Part shown: piece after piece, positions 26,677 to 35,662 of the stretch
Layout of the letters: each line of letters starts with the position of its first letter
Position numbering within the stretch: position 1 is the stretch's first letter
NCBI RefSeq assembly: GCF_900094585.1
Contig: NZ_FMAG01000003.1
Coordinates: 904,285-968,284, forward strand
DNA from: Martinezella multihospitum
GTDB taxonomy: Bacteria > Pseudomonadota > Alphaproteobacteria > Rhizobiales > Rhizobiaceae
Direction: 5' to 3'
Length of the DNA: 64,000 bases
Notes under the pieces: generated by a model
What the model was told of the DNA's origin: nothing
The model's database searches: none
The model's input: the letters and a program-made list of their open reading frames with translations, nothing else
Position numbers and translations under genes: made by a program

Positions 26677-27942
26677 ATGAAGCATATCACCCAGATTCTC
26701 GCCGCCGCGGCCATTTCGATGGTCGTGTCGGTCCCGGCCTATGCCGAAACCACCTTGACGGTCCACTATCCCATGCCCGGCTTCTTCAAGAACGTGATGG
26801 ACACGATCTCGAAGAAGTTCATGGAAGAAAATCCCGATATCAAGATCCAGTTCGCCGCTCCTTCGGCCACCTATGAGGAAGGCATTCAGACCATCCTGCG
26901 TCAGGCTGGCACGAGCGAAATGCCCGATGTCACCTTCATCGGTCTGAACCGCCTGCGCATGATGGACGAGCGCAACGTCGCCGTCGACCTCGGCCCCCTC
27001 GTCAAGAAAGAGGGCAACATGGCCGAGCAGGGCTTCTCGGACACGATCCTGAAGCTCGCCCAGGTCAAGGGCAAGCAGGTCGGCCTCGCTTTCGCGACCT
27101 CGAACCCGATCATGTATTACAACGCCGACCTGGTGAAGGCTGCTGGCGGCAACCCGGACAACCCGCCGAAGACCTGGGATGAGGTCATCGCGCTCGCCGG
27201 CAAGATCAAGGCGCTCGGCAACGGCGTCGATGGCATGGACTTCCGCTGGCAGGGCGACGACTGGATGTTCTCCGCCCTCCTCTTCGGCGCTGGCGGCAAG
27301 ATGCTGAGCGACGACGAAAGCAAGGTCGCCTTCAACGGTCCCGAAGGCCAGAAGGCCGTCGAGATGATCCAGCGCTTCGTCAAGGAAGGCGGCATGCCGG
27401 TCTTCACCAAGGCCGCTGGCGAACAGGCCTTTGCAGCCGGCAAGGTCGGCTTTGAATTCCAGACCACCGGCGCTCTCGTCAACACCATCAAGAATGTCGG
27501 CACGAAGTTCGATCTCCGCACCGCCAAGCTGCCACTGATCGACCCGGTCAACGGTCGCCTCCCGACGGGCGGCAATGCCGTCGTCATCCTGACGCATGAC
27601 CCGGTCAAGGAAGAAGCCGCCTGGAAGTTCGCCAAGTTCGCCGCCGGTCCTTACGGCGCCTCGGTTGTCGTTCCCGGCACCGGCTATGTTCCGAACAACG
27701 AACTCGCCGCCAAGTCGGCCGAATATCTCGGTGACTTCTACAAGAAGAACCCGCTGTTCCAGGCTGGCCTCAGCCAGATGTCGATCATGGTTCCCTGGTA
27801 CGCCTTCCCGGGCTCCAACGGCGTCAAGGTCACGCAGACCATCGTCGACAACCTCTCGCGCATCGTCGACGGCTCGGCTGCACCGAAGGAAGCACTCGAC
27901 GACGCCGCTTCCGACGTCGAAGGCCTGCTGCCGCGCAGCTGA
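26677..27942 (+). CDS. ABC extracellular solute-binding protein (UgpB-like)
   Basis: This 421-residue periplasmic binding protein has a clear signal peptide (HITQILAAAAISMVVSVPAYA, cleavage before ETT). It is a family 1 binding protein with the pattern NADLVKAAGGNPDNPPKTWDEVIALAGKIK and GNAVVILTHDPVKEEAAWKFAKF. The VPWYAFPGSNG stretch near the end recalls UgpB. It is last in the operon and followed by a strong terminator. Together with the leading phosphodiesterase this suggests a phosphodiester or glycerophosphate-like solute. Confidence 0.9.
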   Translation: MKHITQILAAAAISMVVSVPAYAETTLTVHYPMPGFFKNVMDTISKKFMEENPDIKIQFAAPSATYEEGIQTILRQAGTSEMPDVTFIGLNRLRMMDERNVAVDLGPLVKKEGNMAEQGFSDTILKLAQVKGKQVGLAFATSNPIMYYNADLVKAAGGNPDNPPKTWDEVIALAGKIKALGNGVDGMDFRWQGDDWMFSALLFGAGGKMLSDDESKVAFNGPEGQKAVEMIQRFVKEGGMPVFTKAAGEQAFAAGKVGFEFQTTGALVNTIKNVGTKFDLRTAKLPLIDPVNGRLPTGGNAVVILTHDPVKEEAAWKFAKFAAGPYGASVVVPGTGYVPNNELAAKSAEYLGDFYKKNPLFQAGLSQMSIMVPWYAFPGSNGVKVTQTIVDNLSRIVDGSAAPKEALDDAASDVEGLLPRS

Positions 27943-27968
27943 TTTCTCGATCAGGCCTGAAGAACTCG

Positions 27969-27997
27969 CGCCGCCTTCTTCACGAAGGCGGCGTTTT
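27969..27997 (+). terminator. Intrinsic terminator of the ABC operon
   Basis: A ten-base stem (CGCCGCCTTC / GAAGGCGGCG) with a five-base loop is followed by TTTTC. It lies 26 bases after the binding-protein stop and just before the convergent LacI-type gene. Confidence 0.88.
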
Positions 27998-28012
27998 CTA
28001 TGCGAAAGCGGA

Positions 28013-29008
28013 TCAGGATTGAGCGGCGAGATTGCGCACCGTACCACCGGGGCGCAGCCGGTAAGGCACGATCAGACGACGTGGTGGTGCGGCATTCTCG
28101 GCCATGTCAAGCAGCAACGAGGCTGCTGCCGCCCCCATGGTTCCATCCGGTATCTCCACCGTCGTCAAAGGAACCTCTCCCAGAAAGCCGAGAGAGATCC
28201 CGTCGAAACCCGCGACCGAAATATCGCGGGGGATCGAAAGCCCCTGCCGTCGAAGCGCTCCCATCACACCGAGCGCGAGCAGATCGTTGGAGCCGATGAT
28301 TGCCGTCGGAGCGAACCGCGAGACGGCATCGGAAAGATCGAGCTGCTCCAGGCTGTTCACGAAGGAAATTTCCAGGGCATCAAGGGGCTGCCGTCCTGCC
28401 GCTTCCATGGCTTTCAGATAGCCGAGATAGCGCAGCTTCGCCCGGTCGGACCCGGCGAAGTGCCCGGAGATGAACAGGATACGATCATGCCCTTTGCACA
28501 GGAGGTGATCGGTCAGCTCCCTCCCTGCACCGAAATTGTCCGTCGCGACACCGGCCGTAAAGCGGGCCGTCGGCAGGTTGCCGAGCAGCACCGTCGGCGG
28601 CAAGCTCGATGATGAAACCAGGCTGCGTTCGGGGTCGCAAAGCGTCAGGATGAGACCGGTCGGCTGCTGCTGAAGCAGGGAGGCGACGGCATCGACCTCC
28701 TGGGCGGGATCGTAGTTCGATTGCGCGATCAGTACGCTGTGCCCGGCATGCAGCGCCCTGTTCTGGATGCTGGAGAGCGAAGCCGCAAACACCGGGTTGG
28801 TGATGCTGGGAATAAGCACGCCGATCGCCGGCCGGCTACCGCCGCTCCGGCCACCCACGCGATAGCCAAGCTCTGCCGCCGCACGCCGCACGCGCCGCAC
28901 CATCTCATCGCTGACCGGACCGTTGCGATTGAGCACCCGGCTCGCGGTTGCGACCGAACAACCGGCCCGAAAAGCGACTTGCTGGAGAGTCGACACGATC
29001 TCATGCAC
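28013..29008 (-). CDS. LacI family transcriptional regulator
   Basis: This 331-residue protein has the LacI helix-turn-helix at residues 7-30 (LQQVAFRAGCSVATASRVLNRNGPVS), the hinge near residue 50 and a periplasmic-binding-protein-like sensor domain (AIGVLIPSITNPVFAASLSSI, ATDNFGAGRELTDHLL, AIIGSNDLLALGVMGAL, ISVAGFDGI). It lies convergent to the ABC operon, immediately after its terminator, and probably controls that operon in response to the imported solute. Confidence 0.9.
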   Translation of the reverse strand: MHEIVSTLQQVAFRAGCSVATASRVLNRNGPVSDEMVRRVRRAAAELGYRVGGRSGGSRPAIGVLIPSITNPVFAASLSSIQNRALHAGHSVLIAQSNYDPAQEVDAVASLLQQQPTGLILTLCDPERSLVSSSSLPPTVLLGNLPTARFTAGVATDNFGAGRELTDHLLCKGHDRILFISGHFAGSDRAKLRYLGYLKAMEAAGRQPLDALEISFVNSLEQLDLSDAVSRFAPTAIIGSNDLLALGVMGALRRQGLSIPRDISVAGFDGISLGFLGEVPLTTVEIPDGTMGAAAASLLLDMAENAAPPRRLIVPYRLRPGGTVRNLAAQS

Positions 29009-29249
29009 CTTCGACTTGGGGCTTCGGACCTGGGGTTGACCATCACCTGTGGGAATGGCCGGGATTTATATCAGACCGATGACAGTTATTTGACGAGGCT
29101 CCGATCTGCCTGCGACATCCGCACCCTTGACTTTGCTGCGATGCAGCAGATGTTCAACGGGATCCCAGCGGCGAATGATGCTGTCATCAACCGATGCCAT
29201 GATTGCCGCGCTGTGATCCGCAGATCCGACCTTTCGAAAGGATGCTCTC

Positions 29250-30170
29250 ATGTCTGAAGCAGAAGCACGGACGCCTGCCACCTCCGCCGACAAGACCGAA
29301 AGACTGTTCTTCCTCGACATCAACGACGGACGAATTCTCTCCTCCGCCATCGACGGCACCGATTTGAAGCTCATCGTCCAGCGCTCGGGCCGCAGCCCGG
29401 ACGGCATTCTCGTCGACAGTGAGAACGGCTGGATCTACTGGACCGAGATGGGCAACGACTACAACGCCCATGACGGCTCGATCGAGCGCATGGATTTCGA
29501 CGGCGGCAATCACGTTACCCTGATCCCGCCGGGCAGCACGCTCGTCACGCCGAAGCAGATCCAGATCGACCGCGACAACGGCAAGCTCTATTGGTGCGAC
29601 CGCGAAGGCATGCGCGTCATGCGCGCCAATATCGACGGCAGCGACATCGAAACCCTGGTGCAGAACGGCGAAGGCCCGGAAGACAGCGCCGAGATCGAGC
29701 GCTGGTGCGTCGGCATCGCGCTGGACCTACCGCGTGGCCAGATCTACTGGACGCAGAAGGGACCGCCGGATGCCGGCCTCGGCCGCATCTTCCGCGCCGG
29801 CATCGATATCCCGGCCGGCGAAACAGCGACCAACCGCAGCGACATCGAAACCCTGCTCGACAAGCTGCCGGAACCGATCGACCTCGAACTGGATCTCGCG
29901 ACCCGCACGATCTACTGGACCGATCGCGGCAATCTTCCGCGCGGCAATACCGTCAACCGCGCAGAGATGGACGATATCGCCGCAACGTCGAAAGTCGTCC
30001 TCGAAGGGCTGGACGAAGGCATCGGCCTCTCGCTCGATCTGCCGAACAATCGCATGTTCTTCACCGACATCAGCGGCAATCTCTACTCCGCCAGCCTCGA
30101 TGGCTCGAGCGAGCGCGAACTCCTGCACCATGCCGGCTCGTTCACGGGGATTGTTTACGCCGAAATCTGA
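29250..30170 (+). CDS. YWTD-type beta-propeller protein
   Basis: This 306-residue protein consists of about six repeats built on the low-density-lipoprotein-receptor YWTD motif: LFFLDINDG, IYWTEMGND, LYWCDREGM, IYWTQKG, IYWTDRGN and MFFTDISGN. No signal peptide is visible, so it is probably cytoplasmic. Such propellers are frequent beside sugar transport genes in rhizobia and may act on lactones or bind ligands, but no catalytic residues can be named. It is divergent from the LacI gene across about 240 bases, so it may be under the same regulator. Confidence 0.75.
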   Translation: MSEAEARTPATSADKTERLFFLDINDGRILSSAIDGTDLKLIVQRSGRSPDGILVDSENGWIYWTEMGNDYNAHDGSIERMDFDGGNHVTLIPPGSTLVTPKQIQIDRDNGKLYWCDREGMRVMRANIDGSDIETLVQNGEGPEDSAEIERWCVGIALDLPRGQIYWTQKGPPDAGLGRIFRAGIDIPAGETATNRSDIETLLDKLPEPIDLELDLATRTIYWTDRGNLPRGNTVNRAEMDDIAATSKVVLEGLDEGIGLSLDLPNNRMFFTDISGNLYSASLDGSSERELLHHAGSFTGIVYAEI

Positions 30171-30178
30171 ATGCTGGA

Positions 30179-30210
30179 GATCTTAGGCGCGCACCAGCGC
30201 GCCTAAGATC
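30179..30210. terminator. Hairpin between convergent genes
   Basis: A perfect 14-base stem (GATCTTAGGCGCGC and its complement) with loop ACCA lies between the propeller gene and the MarR gene and includes the MarR stop codon. Neither strand has a T-run, so it is a weak or factor-dependent terminator or an mRNA-end hairpin. Confidence 0.55.
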
Positions 30211-30658
30211 CATCCTCCTCGGCCACCATCCGATCCAGATTCTGATTCAGCCGACGCATCAGTTGAACCAGCGTCTGAACTTCATCGGTGCTGAAGCCCG
30301 AAAGAACGCGTTCCCGGCCCTCTTCCAGAGCCTGTCGCGCGGCCGGCAGCTTCGCAATCGCGGCTTCCGTCAACGATACGAGGCTGCTGCGGCCATCGGC
30401 CGGATCGGGTACGCGACGGATCAGGCCATCCCGCTCCATGCGCGCCAGCATCTGCGCCATCGACGGCTGCTCGATCTTGGCAAATTTCGCCAGATCCTTC
30501 TGCGACATCTGCGCCCCATTCCGGAGCATGTACAGCACCGGCAACTGGCCGATGTTGAAGCCCAGGGCCTTCACCCGCCGCTCGCCGAGGCGCGAAAAGG
30601 CACGCGACGCCATGTTGATGAGCGGTATGGGCGTATCGAACAAATCCCAATCTGTCAT
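30203..30658 (-). CDS. MarR family regulator
   Basis: This 151-residue winged-helix repressor shows LPVLYMLRNGAQMSQKDLAKFAKIEQPSMAQMLARMERDGLIRRVPDPADGRSSLVSLTEAA, covering recognition helix and wing (DPADGRSS). It is divergent from the TetX-like monooxygenase, and two identical palindromes lie between them, so it very probably represses both itself and the monooxygenase until a ligand binds. Confidence 0.9.
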   Translation of the reverse strand: MTDWDLFDTPIPLINMASRAFSRLGERRVKALGFNIGQLPVLYMLRNGAQMSQKDLAKFAKIEQPSMAQMLARMERDGLIRRVPDPADGRSSLVSLTEAAIAKLPAARQALEEGRERVLSGFSTDEVQTLVQLMRRLNQNLDRMVAEEDGS

Positions 30659-30673
30659 ATTCTGATCGCTTGA

Positions 30674-30707
30674 ATAGGTACCTATGTTAATCTATATAGG
30701 TACCTAT
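30674..30707. promoter_or_regulatory. Twin MarR operators
   Basis: The 12-base palindrome ATAGGTACCTAT occurs at 30674-30685 and again, identical, at 30696-30707. The centres are 22 bases apart, two helical turns, so two dimers would bind the same DNA face. The pair sits between the divergent MarR and monooxygenase genes. Confidence 0.8.
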
Positions 30708-30732
30708 GTACAAAACTATGAGAACTCTGTCC

Positions 30733-31893
30733 ATGACATCCTACCCCCGCATCGCCATTATCGGCGCCGGCCCCGGAGGCTTGACGCTGGCGCGCATCCT
30801 TCATCAGGCAAGTGTGCCGACCACCGTCTTCGAACGTGAGGAACATACGCTTTCCCGGCCACAAGGCGGCACGCTCGATCTTCATGTGGACTCCGGCCAG
30901 CTCGCACTGCGCCGAGCCGGCCTCTACGAGGAATTCCTGACGATCGCCCGCTACGAAGACCAGGGAAGCCGGCTCTACGACAAGCACGGCACGCTGCTCT
31001 TTGCCGATGACGACGCCGACGATTCCGATCGGCCCGAGGTCGACCGCACGGCGCTGCGCAACATCCTGTTCGCCTCCCTGCCGGAAGACATCATCCGCTG
31101 GAATCATGGCCTGCGCGAAGTTCGCCCGCGTGACGACGGCACATACGATCTGGTCTTCGAAAACGGAACGGCTGGCCCCTTCGATCTCGTCGTCGGCGCC
31201 GACGGCAGCTGGTCCAAGGTCAGGCCGCTCGTATCCTCCTACCGACCGCAATATAGCGGCATCACCTTCATCGAATTCGGCATCGACGATGTCGACACGA
31301 GCCATCCCGATCTCGCCGCCCTCGTCGGACGCGGCAAGATCGGCGTCGAGGCCGATGCGCGGGCCATGATCGTCCAACGCAACGGCAACGCTCATCTCAG
31401 AGGCTACGCGATCTTCCGCGTGCCGGCCGATTGGGCAGACAAGACCTTCGACTTTGTAGTCCCGGCAAAAGCCCGCGCGCGGCTGATAGTCGAGTTCGAG
31501 GGCTGGGCACCGGAGATCCTGCGCCTCATCGAAGCCAGCAACGACCACATCGTTTCCCGACCGATCCACGCATTGCCGGTCGGCCACCACTGGCAGAACC
31601 GCATCGGCATAACACTGCTGGGCGATGCTGCACATGTGATGTCGCCCTTTGGCGGCGAAGGCGTGAACATGGCGATGCTGGACGCTGCAGAGCTTGGCCG
31701 TCTGCTTCTCGAACACGACGACTGGAAAAATGCCGTCAAAGCCTATGAGTTAGAGATGTTCGAGCGCGTCATCGAGCCGGCGGAACACGCCGCCGAAGCC
31801 GTCGCAACCGAGCTTTCCCACCTCGGCGCGGAGCTATCGCTCCAGGTCTACAAGGCACATCTCGAGGCGCGCCAGCAAGATGCGGCCGCATAG
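30733..31893 (+). CDS. FAD-dependent monooxygenase, TetX-like
   Basis: This is a flavoprotein hydroxylase using NADPH and oxygen. It has the FAD-binding start RIAIIGAGPGGLTLARILHQA, the GGTLDLHVDSGQLALRRAGL stretch, the EVDRTALRNILFASLP region and the second FAD motif TLLGDAAHVMSPFGGEGVNMAMLDA. All four are arranged as in the tetracycline-modifying enzyme TetX, which I know from that family; whether tetracyclines are substrates is not shown. ATGs at 30706 and 30718 are in frame, but the first overlaps the operator, so 30733 is preferred. It is under the adjacent MarR. Confidence 0.85.
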   Translation: MTSYPRIAIIGAGPGGLTLARILHQASVPTTVFEREEHTLSRPQGGTLDLHVDSGQLALRRAGLYEEFLTIARYEDQGSRLYDKHGTLLFADDDADDSDRPEVDRTALRNILFASLPEDIIRWNHGLREVRPRDDGTYDLVFENGTAGPFDLVVGADGSWSKVRPLVSSYRPQYSGITFIEFGIDDVDTSHPDLAALVGRGKIGVEADARAMIVQRNGNAHLRGYAIFRVPADWADKTFDFVVPAKARARLIVEFEGWAPEILRLIEASNDHIVSRPIHALPVGHHWQNRIGITLLGDAAHVMSPFGGEGVNMAMLDAAELGRLLLEHDDWKNAVKAYELEMFERVIEPAEHAAEAVATELSHLGAELSLQVYKAHLEARQQDAAA

Positions 31894-31991
31894 GCTGATA
31901 AAGGAAAGCAATAATGCCATGCGTCAAGGCTAGATGCGTTGAATTTGAGTTGTGTTCCCTGCCCCGGAGTTCCCGCAATCGCGGAACAGTT

Positions 31992-32017
31992 CCCTCTCCC
32001 CGCCTGCGGGGAGAGGG
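31992..32017. repeat. Hairpin repeat copy 1
   Basis: This perfect 12-base-stem hairpin with core CCCCGCCTGCGGGG is the inverted partner of 32221-32246. It belongs to a frequent rhizobial intergenic repeat type. Confidence 0.6.
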
Positions 32018-32220
32018 TTAGGGCGAGGGGCTTTCTCGAAAACGGTAATTGCGCGGTTCTATCGCTGCCTTAATAACATTGCTGTCGGTTCCAGAAATCA
32101 TCGTTGTCAATTGCAATGGGGACTCGCAGAAGTGGCGCAGGCATCCGGCCTACAGTTCCTCCTGCTCAATAAAAATCATGACTCCCAATCAAATCGATAG
32201 CCCGCGGCCCCTCACCCCAG

Positions 32221-32246
32221 CCCTCTCCCCGCAAGCGGGGAGAGGG
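32221..32246. repeat. Hairpin repeat copy 2
   Basis: This hairpin with core CCCCGCAAGCGGGG has the same arms as copy 1 at 31992, with the flanking GCCCCTCACC block on the opposite side. Confidence 0.6.
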
Positions 32247-32265
32247 AGTCTATTGTGCCCAATAC

Positions 32266-32294
32266 GAAAAAAGCGGGCCGTTTGGCCCGCTTTC
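32266..32294 (-). terminator. Intrinsic terminator of the semialdehyde dehydrogenase gene
   Basis: The stem AAGCGGGCC / GGCCCGCTT with a four-base loop is followed on the minus strand by a run of T (AAAAAA just left on the plus strand). It lies about 45 bases after the dehydrogenase stop. Confidence 0.8.
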
Positions 32295-32335
32295 CAAAAT
32301 ACATCTCTCTCGATTCCGGACGTATATTATCCCAT

Positions 32336-33922
32336 TCAATTGCCTTTGCGCACGCCGTCGAGAAGATGCGGCAGCGACTTCACCCCATCGTCGCGAAGCT
32401 CCGACGGCAGTAGACCTTCCGGCAGATCCTGATAGGAAACCGGACGCAGGAAGCGGCGGATGGCAAGCGTGCCGACCGAGGTCGTGCGGCTGTCCGAGGT
32501 TGCCGGGAAAGGCCCGCCATGCACCATGGCATGGGAAACTTCGACGCCGGTCGGCCAGCCATTGGCGAGGATGCGGCCAGCCTTGCGTTCCAGCACCGGC
32601 ACCAGCTTGGCGGCCGTCGAATAATCTTCCGCTTCGATCTGCAGCGTAGCCGTCAGCTGGCCCTCGAGCTTTTCCGCAACGGCGATCATCTGGTCGATAT
32701 CCTTGCAGCGTACAAGAAGGCTTGCCGCGCCAAAAACTTCGTGTCCCAGGCGCTCGTCTGCCAGGAACTGTTCGACATCGGTCTCGAAGAAGATGCCGGG
32801 GCTGCGATTGACGCCTTCGGCCGGCGCGCCGTGGGCGACGGTCTTCACCGCCTCATGCTCCGCCAATGCGGCAACACCCTTGTCGAAGGCGGCGTGAATG
32901 CCCGGCGTCAGCATCGGTGCGGGCGCGCGGCCGGTCAGCGCACCGCTGGCGGCCTGGACGAAACGGTCGAGATCCGGGCTTTCGATCGCAAAAAGCAGGC
33001 CAGGATTGGTGCAGAACTGACCGGCACCGAGCGTCAGCGAGTCGATGAAGCCCGTGCCGATCGCCTCGGCACGTGCCGCGAGTGCTGCCGGGAACAGGAA
33101 GACTGGGTTGACGCTGCTCATCTCGGCATAGACGGGGATCGGCTCCGGACGGGCCGCGGCAATGGCGCCAAGCGCCAGGCCGCCGCCGCGCGAGCCGGTG
33201 AAACCAACAGCCTTGATGCGGGGATCGCGCACCAGCGCAGCACCGGTCTCATTGGCACCGGTCAGCAGCGAGAATGTCCCTTCCGGAAGACCGGATGCGG
33301 CAACGGCTGCGCGGATGGCGCGGCCAACAAGCTCGCCCGTGCCCGGATGGGCAAGATGACCCTTGACGACGACCGGGCAGCCAGCGGCAAGCGCCGATGC
33401 CGTATCACCGCCGGCAACCGAGAAGGCGAGCGGGAAATTGCTGGCGCCGAAGACGGCGACCGGGCCGAGCGGTATCTGGCGCAGGCGCAGGTCCGGCCGC
33501 GGCAGCGGCTTGCGCTCCGGCAAGGCCGGATCGACGCGCAGATCGAGCCATTCGCCGGCGCGGACCACCTGTGCGAACAGCCTGAGCTGGCCGACGGTGC
33601 GGGCGCGCTCGCCCTGAAGACGTGCCACCGGCAGGCCGGTCTCTTCCGTCGCCCGCTCGATCAGCGCATCGCCGATCTCCATGATGTTGTCGGCAATCTT
33701 TTCGAGAAAGGCAGCACGCTGCTCCGGGCTGGTGGCGCGATAGGTGTCGAACGCCTCGGCTGCCAGCTCACAGGTCCTTGCCACATCGGCCTCGCCGGCG
33801 ATCGCAAAGGCCGGTTCCAGGTTTGCGCCGGTTGCCGGGTTGACGGCACGCACGGTTCTGTTGTCGCCGGTGGAATCTGAGCCGATCAGCAGATCGCCGC
33901 GAATCTCGAAAGACTGTGTCAT
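32336..33922 (-). CDS. Alpha-ketoglutaric semialdehyde dehydrogenase (aldehyde dehydrogenase family)
   Basis: It oxidises 2,5-dioxopentanoate to 2-oxoglutarate with NAD(P), ending the pentonate/hexarate routes. The 528-residue length and the motifs [66 protein letters not shown] (general base Glu) and [10 protein letters not shown] (catalytic Cys near residue 303) are those of the KGSADH group rather than of general aldehyde dehydrogenases. The upstream region carries a near copy of the GntR operator found before dgoD, so the two may belong to one sugar-acid regulon. Confidence 0.88.
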   Translation of the reverse strand: MTQSFEIRGDLLIGSDSTGDNRTVRAVNPATGANLEPAFAIAGEADVARTCELAAEAFDTYRATSPEQRAAFLEKIADNIMEIGDALIERATEETGLPVARLQGERARTVGQLRLFAQVVRAGEWLDLRVDPALPERKPLPRPDLRLRQIPLGPVAVFGASNFPLAFSVAGGDTASALAAGCPVVVKGHLAHPGTGELVGRAIRAAVAASGLPEGTFSLLTGANETGAALVRDPRIKAVGFTGSRGGGLALGAIAAARPEPIPVYAEMSSVNPVFLFPAALAARAEAIGTGFIDSLTLGAGQFCTNPGLLFAIESPDLDRFVQAASGALTGRAPAPMLTPGIHAAFDKGVAALAEHEAVKTVAHGAPAEGVNRSPGIFFETDVEQFLADERLGHEVFGAASLLVRCKDIDQMIAVAEKLEGQLTATLQIEAEDYSTAAKLVPVLERKAGRILANGWPTGVEVSHAMVHGGPFPATSDSRTTSVGTLAIRRFLRPVSYQDLPEGLLPSELRDDGVKSLPHLLDGVRKGN

Positions 33923-33993
33923 GGGTATTCCTTGATGAGGTCGGAGCGCTAGGAGATGCGCTGCGAGAGCAGATAGCAGGATGGGATGACAGA

Positions 33994-34015
33994 TGTAAGA
34001 TGATAATCGTCATCT
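33994..34015. promoter_or_regulatory. Predicted GntR operator upstream of the semialdehyde dehydrogenase
   Basis: The block TGTAAGATGATAATCGT (33994-34010) differs at two of 17 positions from 15334-15350 in front of the FadR-type regulator. It continues into a six-base dyad AGATGA/TCATCT. It lies 72 bases upstream of the dehydrogenase start. Confidence 0.55.
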
Positions 34016-34147
34016 AATTATCAAGGTACAAGTCCTGAGATCAAGGCGTCAGCGTCAATTAATCATACTTTATCTGCATATGGCGCTACGGCCTCTTTCA
34101 TGCCAATTTAGCGCCCATCCGAAAGACCGAGTGCGACCAAGTCCCCC

Positions 34148-35662
34148 ATGTCCATTGCACTTCTTGGCGATCCGATCGTCCAGTTCTTCATTCTGGTTGT
34201 CGTCGGCACATTCGTCAGCCGCGTCATGCTGCGTCGTCAGCGGGCCGGCCGTCTGATCGGTCAGATCACCTTCTTCGTCTGCCTGACCGCACTTTTGTTC
34301 TATCACGGCATAGTCCCCTATGAGCCGAGTCCGCCGCAGGACTCGGTGACGCTGCGCACTTTCACGGGCTTTGCCAAGATCGTCTGGTGGGTTAATGGTG
34401 CCTGGGTGTTGATCGCCTGCGTGCGGCTGTTCCTGATCTTCGAGCGCAAGCCCCGCGAAGGCCGGCTGCTGCAGGATCTGATCGTCGGCGTCATCTATCT
34501 CGGCGCCATTCTCTCCATCGTCGGTAATGTCTTCAGCGTCCCGATCGGCACGCTGATCGCGACATCGGGCGTCTTCGCCATCATTCTCGGTCTTGCTCTG
34601 CAGAGCACGCTGAGCGACGTCTTCTCCGGCATCGCTCTCAATCTCGGCCGACCCTATTCCGTCGGCGACTGGATCGTCCTCGAAAATGATATTCAGGGCC
34701 GCGTCGTCGAAACCAATTGGCGCGCCACACAACTGCTGAGCGGCACCAACGATCTTGTCGTCATTCCGAACAGCATCCTTGCCAAGACGCGACTGACCAA
34801 TCTTTCCGCGCCCGATGAGAGCCACGGCGCCACCGTCACCGTTCGGATTCAGCCCACCGCCCTACCGCGCATCATCGCCGATGTGATGCAAAACGTATTG
34901 ATCAGCTGTAACTCGATCCAAAAGAACCCGGAACCCAGTGTCGCCATCAATTCCATCGATGGGCAGGCGATCGAACTGCAGCTGTCTTTTCGCGTGCGCG
35001 ACATATCGCTGACGCAAGCCGCAAAGAACGAGATCTACGATCTGCTATTTCGTCACGCCAAAGCGGCAAGCTTGAAATTCGCCGATCCTCCCGGCACGAT
35101 CATGCTTCCGATGGAGCAAAAGCCTGAGACGGGCGACGAGAAGCAACATGCACCCGGAACGCCCTGGCGGCTTGTCAGCAATATCCCTCTGTTCTCTTCG
35201 CTGACCGAGGATGAAAAAGAACATCTGGCATCGCATATGCAACGTCGGACCTATCGCAAGGATGCCGTTATCGCCGAACAGGATGCCCGCATCCGGGCGC
35301 TCACGATCGTCCGCTCGGGCGTCGTCAGCATCACCCGCCGCGAAGGGCATCGTCAGATCGAGCTGACGCGCCTCGCGCCGGGGGACTATTTCGGGGAAAA
35401 CGGGTTGCTGATGGGGTCGGGCGAGGTCGGTACGGTTCGCGCCCTGACCTTCGTCGTCACCTACGAAATCGGCGAGGAATGTCTCGCACCGCTACTGCAC
35501 GACCGGCCGACCCTTGCCGAAGAGCTCGGCGCCATCCTGGCGAAACGCATCGAGGCGGAGCAGCATCTCTTCGCCAATGCCGATATGCTCGGCCATGGCG
35601 CTCACGTGACCTCGCTAAGCTCGCGCATCAAGCATCTCTTTCAGCTGCAGCAGCATGACTAG
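34148..35662 (+). CDS. MscS-type mechanosensitive channel with cyclic-nucleotide-binding domain
   Basis: This 504-residue inner-membrane protein has about five N-terminal helices, then the MscS pore and beta domain: GTLIATSGVFAIILGLALQSTLSDVFSGIALNLGRPYSVGDWIVLENDIQGRVVETNWRATQLL near residues 135-200. The C-terminal 140 residues (IPLFSSLTEDEKEHLASHMQRRTYRKDAVIAEQDARIRALTIVRSGVVSI ... GDYFGENGLLMGSG) form a cyclic-nucleotide-binding domain. This combination is known in bacterial ligand-gated MscS relatives (bCNG). It may couple osmotic release to cAMP. Confidence 0.9.
   Translation: MSIALLGDPIVQFFILVVVGTFVSRVMLRRQRAGRLIGQITFFVCLTALLFYHGIVPYEPSPPQDSVTLRTFTGFAKIVWWVNGAWVLIACVRLFLIFERKPREGRLLQDLIVGVIYLGAILSIVGNVFSVPIGTLIATSGVFAIILGLALQSTLSDVFSGIALNLGRPYSVGDWIVLENDIQGRVVETNWRATQLLSGTNDLVVIPNSILAKTRLTNLSAPDESHGATVTVRIQPTALPRIIADVMQNVLISCNSIQKNPEPSVAINSIDGQAIELQLSFRVRDISLTQAAKNEIYDLLFRHAKAASLKFADPPGTIMLPMEQKPETGDEKQHAPGTPWRLVSNIPLFSSLTEDEKEHLASHMQRRTYRKDAVIAEQDARIRALTIVRSGVVSITRREGHRQIELTRLAPGDYFGENGLLMGSGEVGTVRALTFVVTYEIGEECLAPLLHDRPTLAEELGAILAKRIEAEQHLFANADMLGHGAHVTSLSSRIKHLFQLQQHD

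Larger units (their letters stand above)
31894..32335. other. Non-coding interval with two inverted hairpin repeats
   Basis: This 440-base stretch contains no credible gene. It holds two 26-base hairpins, 31992-32017 and 32221-32246 (CCCTCTCCCCGC ... GCGGGGAGAGGG). The first is followed by TTAGGGCGAGGGGC and the second preceded by a GCCCCTCACCCCAGC block, so the two are inverted copies facing each other, like the ends of a small mobile repeat. A terminator follows at 32271. Confidence 0.6.
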
